Shown here piece by piece: positions 43,823 through 51,344 of a DNA stretch of 51,344 nucleotides (position 1 is the stretch's first letter; each line of letters starts with the position of its first letter). The notes below the pieces were generated by a model that saw only the letters and a list, made by a program, of their open reading frames with translations, searched no databases and was not told where the DNA came from. Made by a program: the position numbers and the translations under genes. This DNA is from WJJR01 sp964440935 (GTDB taxonomy: Bacteria > Zixibacteria > MSB-5A5 > WJJR01), in NCBI GenBank assembly GCA_964440935.1, contig CAYTTY010000028.1, forward strand, positions 1 through 51,344. The letters are read 5' to 3'.

Positions 43823-46800
43823 CTACCGTTCGTCGGGCGGTTCGGCCGGCGGCGGCGGGATGGTCATTGGGTCGGTGCGGATCTGTTCGAGCAGGTACTC
43901 GACTGCCCGCTCCATTTGGGCGTCGTACCCACGCATGACCTCCTCGGGCAGTTTCGCCACGTCGATGTCGGGTGCGACACCGTGGTTTTCCATGTCGCTC
44001 CACTCTCGATCGAAATCGTATTTGGCGAATTCCGGCGTGTAGACATAGCCGCCGTCGAGCAACGACCGATGGCCGCGAATGCCAACGACTCCACCCCACG
44101 TCCGTTTCCCGATCAACGGTCCCAGACCGTATTCACGGAAGTGGTAGGGGAATATATCGCCGTCGGAGCAGGAGTGTTCGTTGATCAAACAGGCGAGATG
44201 GCCGTGGAAGACGGCACTGGGATACGTAGACGGCTGGTTCCAGTTGCGGGCAACGCCCATGCCGCCGAGCACCCGGCGCAACCGTTCGATGATCAACTGC
44301 GACACGAATCCGCCGCCGTTGTAACGGACGTCAATGACCATCGCCTCTTTGCGAATTTGCGGGAAGAATTCACGGCTGAATTCCTTCAATCCGTTGCCGC
44401 CCATGTCGGGGATGTGCACGTAGCCGACACGGCCGTTCGAAATCGAATCGACATACCGCTTGTTGCGCAGCACCCAGTCGATGTAACGGAGTCCCGTTTC
44501 GTCGTCGATTGTTTCGACGGTGATATCCCAGGGGTTGGCACCGGCAGCGGTCTCCGACAAGGTGAGCGTCACCTGTTTGCCCGCCTTGTTGGCGAGGAGT
44601 GTATACGGATTCACGTCGGCCGTGAGTGTCTCGCCGTCGATGGCGATCACATAGCTGCCGTCGCTGGCGTTGATGCCGGGGGCGGTCAACGGTGAACGGC
44701 GTGAATCAATCCAGTTTTGTCCCATCAGGATGCGACCGATGCGAAACTTGTTGGCGGCCGAATCGATGACCCAGTCGATGCCGAGCAAACCGGTGGTGTT
44801 GGTTTCACGGCTGGGCATGTCGCCACCACCGACGTAGGTGTGCGAGCAGGCCAGTTCGCCGATCATTTCCCCAATGACGTAGGTCAGATCATAGCGGTGG
44901 CCGACATGATCGACCAACGGTTCATAGCGGTCGTGCATCGCCGGCCAGTCGACACCGTGCATGAGGGAATCGTAGAAGTAATCGCGCTGGAGCCGCCAGG
45001 CCTCCTCATACATCTGATGCCACTCCGCATCAAAGTCGACTCTTGTTTTGATGTTCTTCAGGTTTAATGGATTCTCACCGAGCTTGCCCTTGTCACCCGA
45101 AGCACTGATGATCTCGTAACTGCCGCCCTTACTGACGATCATCTTCTTGCCGTTCGGGTTGAGTTCGTAGCCACGGATGCCTTCGAGGAACGTGTTGGTT
45201 TTCTTCTCCTCGAAATCGAAGACGAGCAATTCGGGTTCTTTGTCTTCGATGCGTCCGCTCAATCCGCCGAGCGGATAGGACATGAAGAAGAGACGTCCGT
45301 CGACGGCCGACAAGCCACTGTATTGTCCGGCGTCGATCGGGAGCTTCACTTCCCGTTTGGTGATCCCGTCGAAATCGATGACGACATTGGGTATCTCGCC
45401 ATCTTTCTTGTCTTTGTCCTTGTCTTTCTCATCCTCTCCGTTGCCCTCGTCTTCTTCGGCGGATTCAATCTCGTCACTTTGAGGAGCGAGCGGCGATTCG
45501 CCGTCATCGTCGAGGACAATGGCGATCACCTCGGTCATCTTGTCGAGGATGTAGTTGAACTCGTAGTTGCCGAGAATGGGGTTGTACGCGCGATTCGAGA
45601 GGTAAAACAGGTACTTGCCGTCGGGATCGAACGTGGGGTCATAATCATCATATTCGCCTGGTGTTACCGCGCGGGACTGATTCTCCTCCAGAGAATAGAC
45701 CCACACTTGTGATATCGACTGGTCGTTGTTTTTCGAGTAGGTGATATAGCGCGAGTCGGGCGACCATTCGTAATTGCGAATGTCGCCGCGATTGCCGCGA
45801 TCGACCAGCGTCATGGCTTTGCTGTCGACGTCGATGTAGCGCACTTCGACATTCTTGTTCGACCAGACGAGTTTCTTCGAATCGGGTGACCATTTCGGCT
45901 GGTACTTGTAGCAATACCCATTGGTGGTCAGCCGCTGCGGTTCGGCGTTGCCGCCGGGCTTGAGCAGGTAGATTTCGTCTTCGCCCGTTTGATCTGAGAC
46001 AAACGCGATCCATTGGCCGTCAGGCGAGATGTACGAGTACTTCTCGTTGATCCCCGGGGTGTTGGTCAGGTTGCGCGTGTTGCCGTGTTTGTTGGGGACG
46101 GTGAAGATGTCGCCGCGGGCTCCGAAAATGGCACGCTTGCCGTTGGGCGACACGGTGTAATCCTGGATGTTGTCGCTGCAGTCGACCGTGCGCGGACGCG
46201 CAAACACGTTGTCGGCGCCGATCTGGATGTCAACTTTGCGCGGTTCACCGTCGGGGAGTTCGAGCACGTGGATGTATCCGCCGTTTTCGTAGACAATCGC
46301 ACCCGGCCCTATCGCCGGCCAGCGGACATCATACTCGGTGTAGGTGGTCACCGTGTCGGTCTGCCCGGTGGCGGGATCGTAGGAATACAGATTCAACGTG
46401 CCGGTGCGATCGGAGTTGAAGTAGATCTTCCCGGAGGCGTGATCCCACATCGGCTTGTTGTCGGTGCCGATCCAGTCGGTGATCTTCTCCGACTTCTGTT
46501 CAGTGAAATCGTAAATCCAAACATCCTGGGCCGCGCCGCCTTTGTAGCGTTTCCAAGTGCGGAAGTCGCGGAAGATCGGGCAGTAGGCGATCTTGGTGGC
46601 ATCGCTGTTGAACGATGCGAAGCCGCCGCGCGGCAACGGCAGCGGTTCACGGTATCCACCATTGGGACTGGCCAGGTAGAGCCGTCCCTCCCAGGCATCG
46701 GGCCGCTCCTCGCGCGAACGGTAGAGGATGCGAGATCCGTCAGGGGTCCAATCGAAGACGATATGCTCCGGACCCATGCGCTCGGAGGTCTTCTGGATGC

Positions 46801-47122
46801 CCGGGTGATACGTTAGACGTTTGGGCATGCCGCCGTCGCTGGGCATGACATAGACCGCCCACTCCTCGTCGTATTGGCCGGTAAAGGCAATCTGACGGCC
46901 ATCAGGCGAGAAGCGTGGGAAGATTTCGAGATGTTCGGAGTTGGTGAGCTTGCGGGCAAGGCCACCATTGATTGAGACGATCCAGATGTCGCCGGCATAG
47001 GTGAAGGCGATCTGGTTGCCGGAGACGTCGGGGAAGCGGAGTAGTCGCCCTTCGTCAGCGGCCGAGGCTCCCGCCACCAATAGCAGAACCACCAGCATTG
47101 TCATCGCGAGTCGCTGCCACAT
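43823..47122 (-). CDS. Tricorn-like protease (secreted, S41 type)
   Basis: A 1099-residue protein with a signal peptide (1-22). Residues about 30-560 form TolB/DPP-like beta-propeller repeats (FPRFSPDGRQIAF, YISPDGQWIAF, YEWSPDSRYITYS). An acidic linker rich in Glu/Asp/Lys follows (about 555-590). Next come the tricorn helical C1 part (WRLQRDYFYDSLMHGVDW), a PDZ domain and the S41 peptidase domain with the probable nucleophile Ser in NEHSCSDGDIFPY. Full length for the family. It would cleave peptides made by other proteases; in archaea tricorn is cytoplasmic, whereas here the signal peptide indicates export. Confidence 0.92.
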   Translation of the reverse strand: MWQRLAMTMLVVLLLVAGASAADEGRLLRFPDVSGNQIAFTYAGDIWIVSINGGLARKLTNSEHLEIFPRFSPDGRQIAFTGQYDEEWAVYVMPSDGGMPKRLTYHPGIQKTSERMGPEHIVFDWTPDGSRILYRSREERPDAWEGRLYLASPNGGYREPLPLPRGGFASFNSDATKIAYCPIFRDFRTWKRYKGGAAQDVWIYDFTEQKSEKITDWIGTDNKPMWDHASGKIYFNSDRTGTLNLYSYDPATGQTDTVTTYTEYDVRWPAIGPGAIVYENGGYIHVLELPDGEPRKVDIQIGADNVFARPRTVDCSDNIQDYTVSPNGKRAIFGARGDIFTVPNKHGNTRNLTNTPGINEKYSYISPDGQWIAFVSDQTGEDEIYLLKPGGNAEPQRLTTNGYCYKYQPKWSPDSKKLVWSNKNVEVRYIDVDSKAMTLVDRGNRGDIRNYEWSPDSRYITYSKNNDQSISQVWVYSLEENQSRAVTPGEYDDYDPTFDPDGKYLFYLSNRAYNPILGNYEFNYILDKMTEVIAIVLDDDGESPLAPQSDEIESAEEDEGNGEDEKDKDKDKKDGEIPNVVIDFDGITKREVKLPIDAGQYSGLSAVDGRLFFMSYPLGGLSGRIEDKEPELLVFDFEEKKTNTFLEGIRGYELNPNGKKMIVSKGGSYEIISASGDKGKLGENPLNLKNIKTRVDFDAEWHQMYEEAWRLQRDYFYDSLMHGVDWPAMHDRYEPLVDHVGHRYDLTYVIGEMIGELACSHTYVGGGDMPSRETNTTGLLGIDWVIDSAANKFRIGRILMGQNWIDSRRSPLTAPGINASDGSYVIAIDGETLTADVNPYTLLANKAGKQVTLTLSETAAGANPWDITVETIDDETGLRYIDWVLRNKRYVDSISNGRVGYVHIPDMGGNGLKEFSREFFPQIRKEAMVIDVRYNGGGFVSQLIIERLRRVLGGMGVARNWNQPSTYPSAVFHGHLACLINEHSCSDGDIFPYHFREYGLGPLIGKRTWGGVVGIRGHRSLLDGGYVYTPEFAKYDFDREWSDMENHGVAPDIDVAKLPEEVMRGYDAQMERAVEYLLEQIRTDPMTIPPPPAEPPDER

Positions 47123-47336
47123 GTTGTCCTCCCATTCACTGCTGTTGGACCGTTTTTGATCGGTCGAATCGTAAACCGAGAATGTAACTTGATACAGGAG
47201 TCGATGCGCGCACTTTTTGGCGTTGCTGTTCCTCGGTGCTTGCTTAATGACAACTCGTTGAGGTATTCTCGGGTTGTGCGGCTAGAAGGCGGATGTAAAT
47301 GCTCTTCAACTGTAACTTGTTTTGCGACGGGCCGGT

Positions 47337-48107
47337 ATGACGAATCAGACTCTGTCAATTGCGTGCGCGTTTGATTGGGCCGGCGCTGAGGCGTTTGCCG
47401 AGTCTGACAGGGACTCGGGGCACACTGATCTGCTGATCCTGCCCGAATTATGCGACGGTGGCTATGAACGGTTGCATGCTGAGGGCACGAAGTCGGCCAA
47501 TGCCGAGGAACGGCAGGGATTGTGCGCTGCACTGTCGGCACAACGCAACATGGCGATCGTGGCGGGAAGTATGGCGTTACCCGGCGATGACGGGAAGCTC
47601 TACAACCGGTCGGTGGTGTGGTCACACGGCGAGTTGATCGCCCAGTTTGACAAGGTGCATCTGTTCAAGCCGTTGGGAGACGATCAGTTCTTTGCACCGG
47701 GGACACCGCGTTCCGTTGTCGACATGTCAACGTCGGCCGGGAGGATTCGTCTCGGGGTCATGATCTGCTATGATTTGCGCTTTCCGGAATTGGCGCGTTC
47801 GTGGTTTAAAAATGGCATTGATCTGATTACGGTGCCGGCACGGTGGCCGCGCGTGCGTGATGACTTGTGGAAAACACTGCTCAAGGCGCGTGCAATCGAA
47901 AACCAGTGCTTTATCGTTGGGGTGGATTCTCGCGATGATGAAGGCGGCGGCACCTATGCGTACGGGCCTGACGGAACTGAGCATGCCGCGCTGGGGCCGG
48001 AAATGTTTTCCACAGATCCCGCCTGGATTCAATTCTCGATCAATTGTGACGACATTTCTCGCGTAAAACAACGGCTCGATACACGTCTCGACGCCCGATT
48101 GCTCTAA
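47337..48107 (+). CDS. Nitrilase-superfamily amidohydrolase
   Basis: A 256-residue carbon-nitrogen hydrolase. The catalytic triad is E37 (LPELCDGGY), K106 (FDKVHLFKP) and C144 (VMICYDLRFPE), so it is an active-looking enzyme. The pattern resembles omega-amidase and NIT2-like members. The start ATG 47337 is preferred over TTG 47322. The next gene is a class I aminotransferase; a transaminase with an omega-amidase is a known functional pair (glutamine or methionine salvage), which is inference here. Confidence 0.9.
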   Translation: MTNQTLSIACAFDWAGAEAFAESDRDSGHTDLLILPELCDGGYERLHAEGTKSANAEERQGLCAALSAQRNMAIVAGSMALPGDDGKLYNRSVVWSHGELIAQFDKVHLFKPLGDDQFFAPGTPRSVVDMSTSAGRIRLGVMICYDLRFPELARSWFKNGIDLITVPARWPRVRDDLWKTLLKARAIENQCFIVGVDSRDDEGGGTYAYGPDGTEHAALGPEMFSTDPAWIQFSINCDDISRVKQRLDTRLDARLL

Positions 48108-48201
48108 AATACCAAAGCGTGTGTCCGGATCGGCCGACACAGTCAAAGACCAAAACGTCTGAACGGAGTTGAATGCCGCCAAACGGCGAGGAGGAACGTG
48201 C

Positions 48202-49491
48202 ATGACCCAGGTTGCGTCTGCCCGACGGGATGTGTTTGGCGACGATGCGCTGTCGCCCAATGTCCTCGATCATGTGACCCTGTCGAAGATCGTGGAGATC
48301 CGCGATGTGCTCATCGAGAAGCAGAGTCGCGGCGAAGAGGTGTTTCGTCTCGAATCGGGCACACCAGCGTACAATTTGTTCCCCGACGTGGCCGAGGCGA
48401 TCATCAAGGCGGTGCGCGACAACAAGACGTTCTATACCGAAGGCACGGGGATTCGTCCGCTGCGCGAGGCAATTGCCGCCAAACTGCAGCGCAAAAACGG
48501 AATCACGCATGACTGCAACGCGACCACGGTGTTTGCCGGACAAGGGGGCATGGGGACACTGTACTGCGTGATTGCGGCGCTGTGCGGGTCGGACGATACG
48601 ATTATCTGTCCTTCGCCGGTGTGGGAGTCGGTATCGAATATCGCCAAGCTCTCGGGCGCGAATGTGGTCACGCTCGATTTGTCAGAAGAGTTGGGCTTCA
48701 ACTGGGATATCGAGGAACTGGCAGCGACAGTTGAACAGACCAAACCACGTCTGGTGATCATCGTCAATCCGGGCAATCCGACCGGTGGTGTGTTTCCCAA
48801 TGCGGATATGGAGCGGCTGTTCGAGTTGGTGCGGGAACACAAGTTCTATGTACTCGAGGACTTGGCGTACGAAGACATCACCTACGATGATGACTTTGTG
48901 AATCTGACAGCTCATGCGCACGCGTCCGATGATCCCGAATTGTATCGACGGTTCATCCCTGTGTACACAATGAGCAAATCGCAGAACTACTCCGGTTTGC
49001 GCATAGGTTACACGCATCTGCCCCAGCCACACCTCAACGAACGGTTCCGCAAGATGCTGCTCTATACCACCAACGGCATCAACTCGCTGGCGCAATGGGG
49101 GGCGGTGGAAGCACTCGATCCGAAGCATGATGATGAAATCAGGCAGATGCGCGATGGGTACCGTGACCGTCGTGACGCGCTCTACGCCGGATTGGAAAAG
49201 GCCGGCGTGTTTCGTCTTCCGGGCAAACCCAAGGGCGCGTTTTATCTGTTTCCGCATATTGATCGCCAGGCGTTGCAGGAGCGTCTGGGATCATCGCACA
49301 CGTTGCCGTCGCCGGACAGTGATACCACCCTCGGCGAATGGATGTCGACATTCATTCTGCAGGAAGGGATTGGCAGTATTGCCGGGACATTCTTTGGCCC
49401 GTCGGCAGGTGACCACATCCGGTTTGCGTACACGTGTTCAGTTGACGATTGCCTGGCAGTGGCGACGAAGCTGGAGGAGATGTTTCGATGA
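48202..49491 (+). CDS. PLP-dependent class I/II aminotransferase
   Basis: A 429-residue fold-type I aminotransferase. It has the PLP lysine K259 (TMSKSQNYSGLRIGY), NPGNPTG (189-195), YTEGTGIRPLREAIA and the cofactor-facing LEDLAYEDI. It resembles aspartate/aromatic aminotransferases; the amino donor is not deducible. ATG 48202 has AGGAGG about 8 bases upstream. The end overlaps the next gene by 4 bases. Confidence 0.92.
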   Translation: MTQVASARRDVFGDDALSPNVLDHVTLSKIVEIRDVLIEKQSRGEEVFRLESGTPAYNLFPDVAEAIIKAVRDNKTFYTEGTGIRPLREAIAAKLQRKNGITHDCNATTVFAGQGGMGTLYCVIAALCGSDDTIICPSPVWESVSNIAKLSGANVVTLDLSEELGFNWDIEELAATVEQTKPRLVIIVNPGNPTGGVFPNADMERLFELVREHKFYVLEDLAYEDITYDDDFVNLTAHAHASDDPELYRRFIPVYTMSKSQNYSGLRIGYTHLPQPHLNERFRKMLLYTTNGINSLAQWGAVEALDPKHDDEIRQMRDGYRDRRDALYAGLEKAGVFRLPGKPKGAFYLFPHIDRQALQERLGSSHTLPSPDSDTTLGEWMSTFILQEGIGSIAGTFFGPSAGDHIRFAYTCSVDDCLAVATKLEEMFR

Positions 49492-49826
49492 TGTCGGCGA
49501 ATATGGTTATCGCCGTGTACCGCCCGAAGGCTGGCAAGGCCGAGCAGTTGTTGTCCATCCTCGAACGGCACTTGCCGCTGTTGCGGGAGTTGGGTCTGGC
49601 AACCGAACGGAAATCGCTCGTGATGCGGTCGACCATCGACGGTTCGATCCTGGAAATCTTCGAGTGGAAATCCGACGAGGCTGTCCAGACCGCGCACGAG
49701 TATCCCAAGGTATTGGCGTATTGGGATGAATTCAAAGACGTGTGTGATTGCATTGCACCGGGCGACTTGAGCGAAATGGGGGGATTGTTTCCGCATTTTG
49801 AAGTGTTGGATTCGTTGGCGCGGTGA
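49488..49826 (+). CDS. Small dimeric alpha/beta-barrel-like protein
   Basis: A 112-residue protein not assigned to a named family. Its order (beta strand NMVIAVYRPKAGK, helix EQLLSILERHLPLLRELG, strands, EIFEWKSDEAVQTAHEYP) is that of the antibiotic-biosynthesis-monooxygenase/ferredoxin-like fold. No cofactor motif. GGAGGAG lies 8 bases before the ATGATG start, which overlaps the aminotransferase stop, so it is translated with it. Confidence 0.75.
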   Translation: MMSANMVIAVYRPKAGKAEQLLSILERHLPLLRELGLATERKSLVMRSTIDGSILEIFEWKSDEAVQTAHEYPKVLAYWDEFKDVCDCIAPGDLSEMGGLFPHFEVLDSLAR

Positions 49827-49833
49827 GAACAAC

Positions 49834-50007
49834 GTACCATGGCCGTCCTCGGCCATGGCCCGGCGACGAGTGCGATTCGGTGTCGCCCCTATGGGGCTTC
49901 TTTGGTTTTGGGCTCGATTCACCGGGCTGATGCCCGGTGCTACGTTGTGTCGCCGCTACGCGGCTGTTCGTGAATACCCTGCGCCGAGCTAGGGCTCGGC
50001 TGTCCAT
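49834..50007. repeat. Palindrome-rich intergenic repeat (family M4)
   Basis: A string of hairpins: CCATGGCC/GGCCATGG (49837-49858), GCCCCTATGGGGC and CACCGGGC/GCCCGGTG (49919-49938). Related sequence appears inverted at 1-94. It lies between two convergent genes, so one hairpin may also act as a terminator for both. No gene seen. Confidence 0.5.
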
Positions 50008-50547
50008 TTAGGTCAGTTCTCCCGCGTACTGCGCCAATTGGTGGCCGTGTTTTAACAGCGTATACCGCGTGCGTGGCGGGAAGTCATCAACTACTGTTCG
50101 TTCGATCAGCCCGACGTCCTGCAATTCTTTCAGCGTGAGGGTGAGTGCGCGCGGTGTGATACCCGGTAGCGTCTCCTTCAGCGATGCAAAGCGGTCGTGG
50201 CTGTGACCGATGGCGTAGAGGACCGGCAACGACCATTTGTTGAAGACGACCTCCCCCATCTCTGAACCTTCAAGAGCTGTCGTCAACTCCAGGCACACCC
50301 GGCCGAGCCGTTGGCCCGTGACGGTGAGGATGTACTCCGGGCGGAGGGGGTGGCCGTAGCCCGGATTGCACCGGGCCCAGCGATGGTTCATCATGTCCCG
50401 CAACGTCTTAGAGAGCGTGTCGCGGCTGACGCCGAGACGGTTGGCCATCGCGGCAAAACGGCTGCCATTGGCCCGATGCAGCTCGGCCAAGATCGGGATA
50501 GCCCAGCGGTGATGACAGAGACGGATCAATCGCGTGACGTCGCGCAT
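50008..50547 (-). CDS. Tandem HxlR-like transcriptional regulator
   Basis: The product has two consecutive winged-helix units of HxlR type. The first is HHRWAIPILAELHRANGSRFAAMANRLGVSRDTLSKTL; the second NKWSLPVLYAIG, RFASLKETLPGITPRALTLTLKELQDVGLIERTV, PPRTRYTLLKHG. Typical HxlR proteins have one such domain and act as dimers, so this may be a fused dimer. ATG 50547 is preferred, because the TTG at 50568 overlaps the -35 box of the divergent gene. It probably controls the glyoxalase-fold gene opposite it. Confidence 0.82.
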   Translation of the reverse strand: MRDVTRLIRLCHHRWAIPILAELHRANGSRFAAMANRLGVSRDTLSKTLRDMMNHRWARCNPGYGHPLRPEYILTVTGQRLGRVCLELTTALEGSEMGEVVFNKWSLPVLYAIGHSHDRFASLKETLPGITPRALTLTLKELQDVGLIERTVVDDFPPRTRYTLLKHGHQLAQYAGELT

Positions 50548-50561
50548 GCCCACAAAGACGC

Positions 50562-50590
50562 TTGACAAAGAAATAAATCAAGTATAAAAT
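50562..50590 (+). promoter_or_regulatory. Sigma-70-like promoter of the glyoxalase-fold gene
   Basis: TTGACA (50562-50567), 17 bases, TAAAAT (50585-50590) is the best promoter match in the window. The AT-rich spacer and the small palindrome GTATAAAATAC (50582-50592) sit at the likely regulator site. The divergent HxlR gene starts just upstream, so its product can act on both. Confidence 0.65.
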
Positions 50591-50632
50591 ACGTACCGCG
50601 TGACACAAACCGTCTACATGGAGGACATTGAC

Positions 50633-51016
50633 ATGAGCGATGTATTGGGTTACGACGGCGGGTTAACCTGCGCGATGAATGTAAAGGACCTGCAGGCCGC
50701 GATGGCATGGTATCAAGAAGTCTTGGGCTTCAAGCTCCTGTACCACCTCGAGGAGATGGCGTGGTGTGAGTTGCAATCGCCGGTGGCGCGGGTAAATGTC
50801 GGATTGGGGGAAGCAGAGAACCCCGACGTCAAAGGCGGGGCGACACCGGTCTGGGGTGTGACCGATATTGATGCCACGCGCAAACACCTTGAAGCGAAGA
50901 ATGTCACATTCGATGGAGAGACGCGCGAGATCGAAGGTATGGTGAAGCTGGCGACGTTTTACGATCCCGACGGCAACAAGATGATGTTGTATCAGAGTTT
51001 GGGGGAGATGGGATAG
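50633..51016 (+). CDS. Glyoxalase/VOC-superfamily protein
   Basis: A 127-residue protein with the vicinal-oxygen-chelate fold: NVKDLQAAMAWYQEVLGFKLLYH, WGVTDIDATRKHLEAKNV and FYDPDGNKMMLYQ. Possible metal ligands include the terminal Tyr/Glu region, though the set is not complete enough to name an activity. GGAGG lies about 8 bases before ATG 50633. Divergent from the HxlR gene. Confidence 0.85.
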   Translation: MSDVLGYDGGLTCAMNVKDLQAAMAWYQEVLGFKLLYHLEEMAWCELQSPVARVNVGLGEAENPDVKGGATPVWGVTDIDATRKHLEAKNVTFDGETREIEGMVKLATFYDPDGNKMMLYQSLGEMG

Positions 51017-51037
51017 CGTGTGACCCGAGTGGGCGTT

Positions 51038-51192
51038 TAGAGCGATTGTCAGAATTGTTTTCCACCGTGCCGTCATGCGCCCACGCGTGACGGCTATCTC
51101 CCGTACCGACAAGGCGTCACCCGAGGGCGGGTAACGCCACATATGACCACCGTGTTCGCTTCAAACGGACAATACGTCTGACGATCGCTCTA
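51038..51192. repeat. Family M1 copy G
   Basis: A 155-base, well preserved copy with ends TAGAGCGATTGTCAGAA and GTCTGACGATCGCTCTA. The core from GTGCCGTCATGCGCCC to CGCCACATATGA is nearly identical to copy C. Flanking TA at both ends fits a TA target site. The remaining 150 bases to the window end hold nothing I can identify. Confidence 0.7.
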
Positions 51193-51344
51193 CACGCGCT
51201 TGTGCGCGGGGCACCTGACACGGGGCGACAGTGTGACTACGCATATCAGAAGCCCGGCGCGGAACGGATGTGGTGAACGTGGTATGGTATAGAGTGACTT
51301 GCATAATTTCTGTCCGATTCCGCGATCTGGCCAGTGCAATTTAC

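Noticed and set aside
50663..51142. Conserved 26-codon minus-strand frame (MWRYPPSGDALSVR...) in M1 copies C, D and G
   Set aside because: It recurs only because the repeat core recurs. Downstream frames differ in each copy and there is no ribosome binding site, so I do not call it a gene.
1..51344. tRNA, rRNA, CRISPR arrays, integrase or transposase genes
   Set aside because: None was recognised on either strand; no T-loop-type GGTTCGAATCC with a matching acceptor stem and no regularly spaced direct repeats were found.

Overview
This is a bacterial chromosome fragment, moderately GC-rich, with many GTG/TTG starts and clear AGGAGG-type ribosome binding sites. A secreted protein ending in two dockerin-like calcium loops, a large tricorn-like protease, a NuoB/C/D-type complex I with separate C and D subunits, and many short palindromic intergenic repeats fit an uncultivated FCB-group bacterium (Zixibacteria or a relative). 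That placement is a guess from general resemblance, not a search result. I saw no tRNA, rRNA, CRISPR array or transposase gene.

Layout. 1-456: repeats only. 457-1296 (-): secreted dockerin-like protein. 1954-14071 (+): a 7Fe ferredoxin, then a complete peripheral-arm complex I set nuoABCDEFGHI, followed by a second, divergent set nuoB-nuoC-nuoI-lipoprotein-nuoD, closed by a strong hairpin at 14110-14135. The proton-pumping subunits J, K, L, M and N are absent. 14359-16674: ergothioneine genes egtB-egtD. 16675-17487: nested repeats. 17488-18381: membrane polyferredoxin. 18415-19872 (-): pyruvate kinase. 20020-21644: a XhoI/PaeR7I-like restriction endonuclease overlapping a beta-class DNA methyltransferase. 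21707-22358: an F420/NADP-type oxidoreductase broken by one extra C. 22485-23120: TetR regulator.

23821-30937 (-) is the most unusual part. It is one tightly packed run of seven genes: a membrane-anchored GcvH-like protein, a HybA-like four-cluster ferredoxin, a NrfD/HybB-like membrane subunit, a second GcvH-like protein with a four-cysteine N-terminus, a histidine kinase with a c-type haem motif in its sensor, a sigma-54 response regulator, and an archaemetzincin. Both GcvH-like proteins lack the lysine that would carry lipoate, and they share a C-terminal GATSADGG motif. A sigma-54-like promoter precedes the run. It reads as a redox-sensed quinone/ferredoxin electron-transfer module without an obvious catalytic subunit.

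31481-38638: DinB-family protein, DUF309 protein with an overlapping small Cys protein, OsmC, and a MacAB-like efflux operon. 39014-47122 (-): alpha-glucan phosphorylase, M14 carboxypeptidase and tricorn-like protease. 47337-49826: nitrilase-family amidase, class I aminotransferase and a small alpha/beta-barrel-like protein. 50008-51016: a tandem HxlR regulator divergent from a glyoxalase-fold protein. Intergenic spaces are loaded with at least two families of short elements with terminal inverted repeats; one copy of each family is nested in the other, so both were probably mobile in this lineage.
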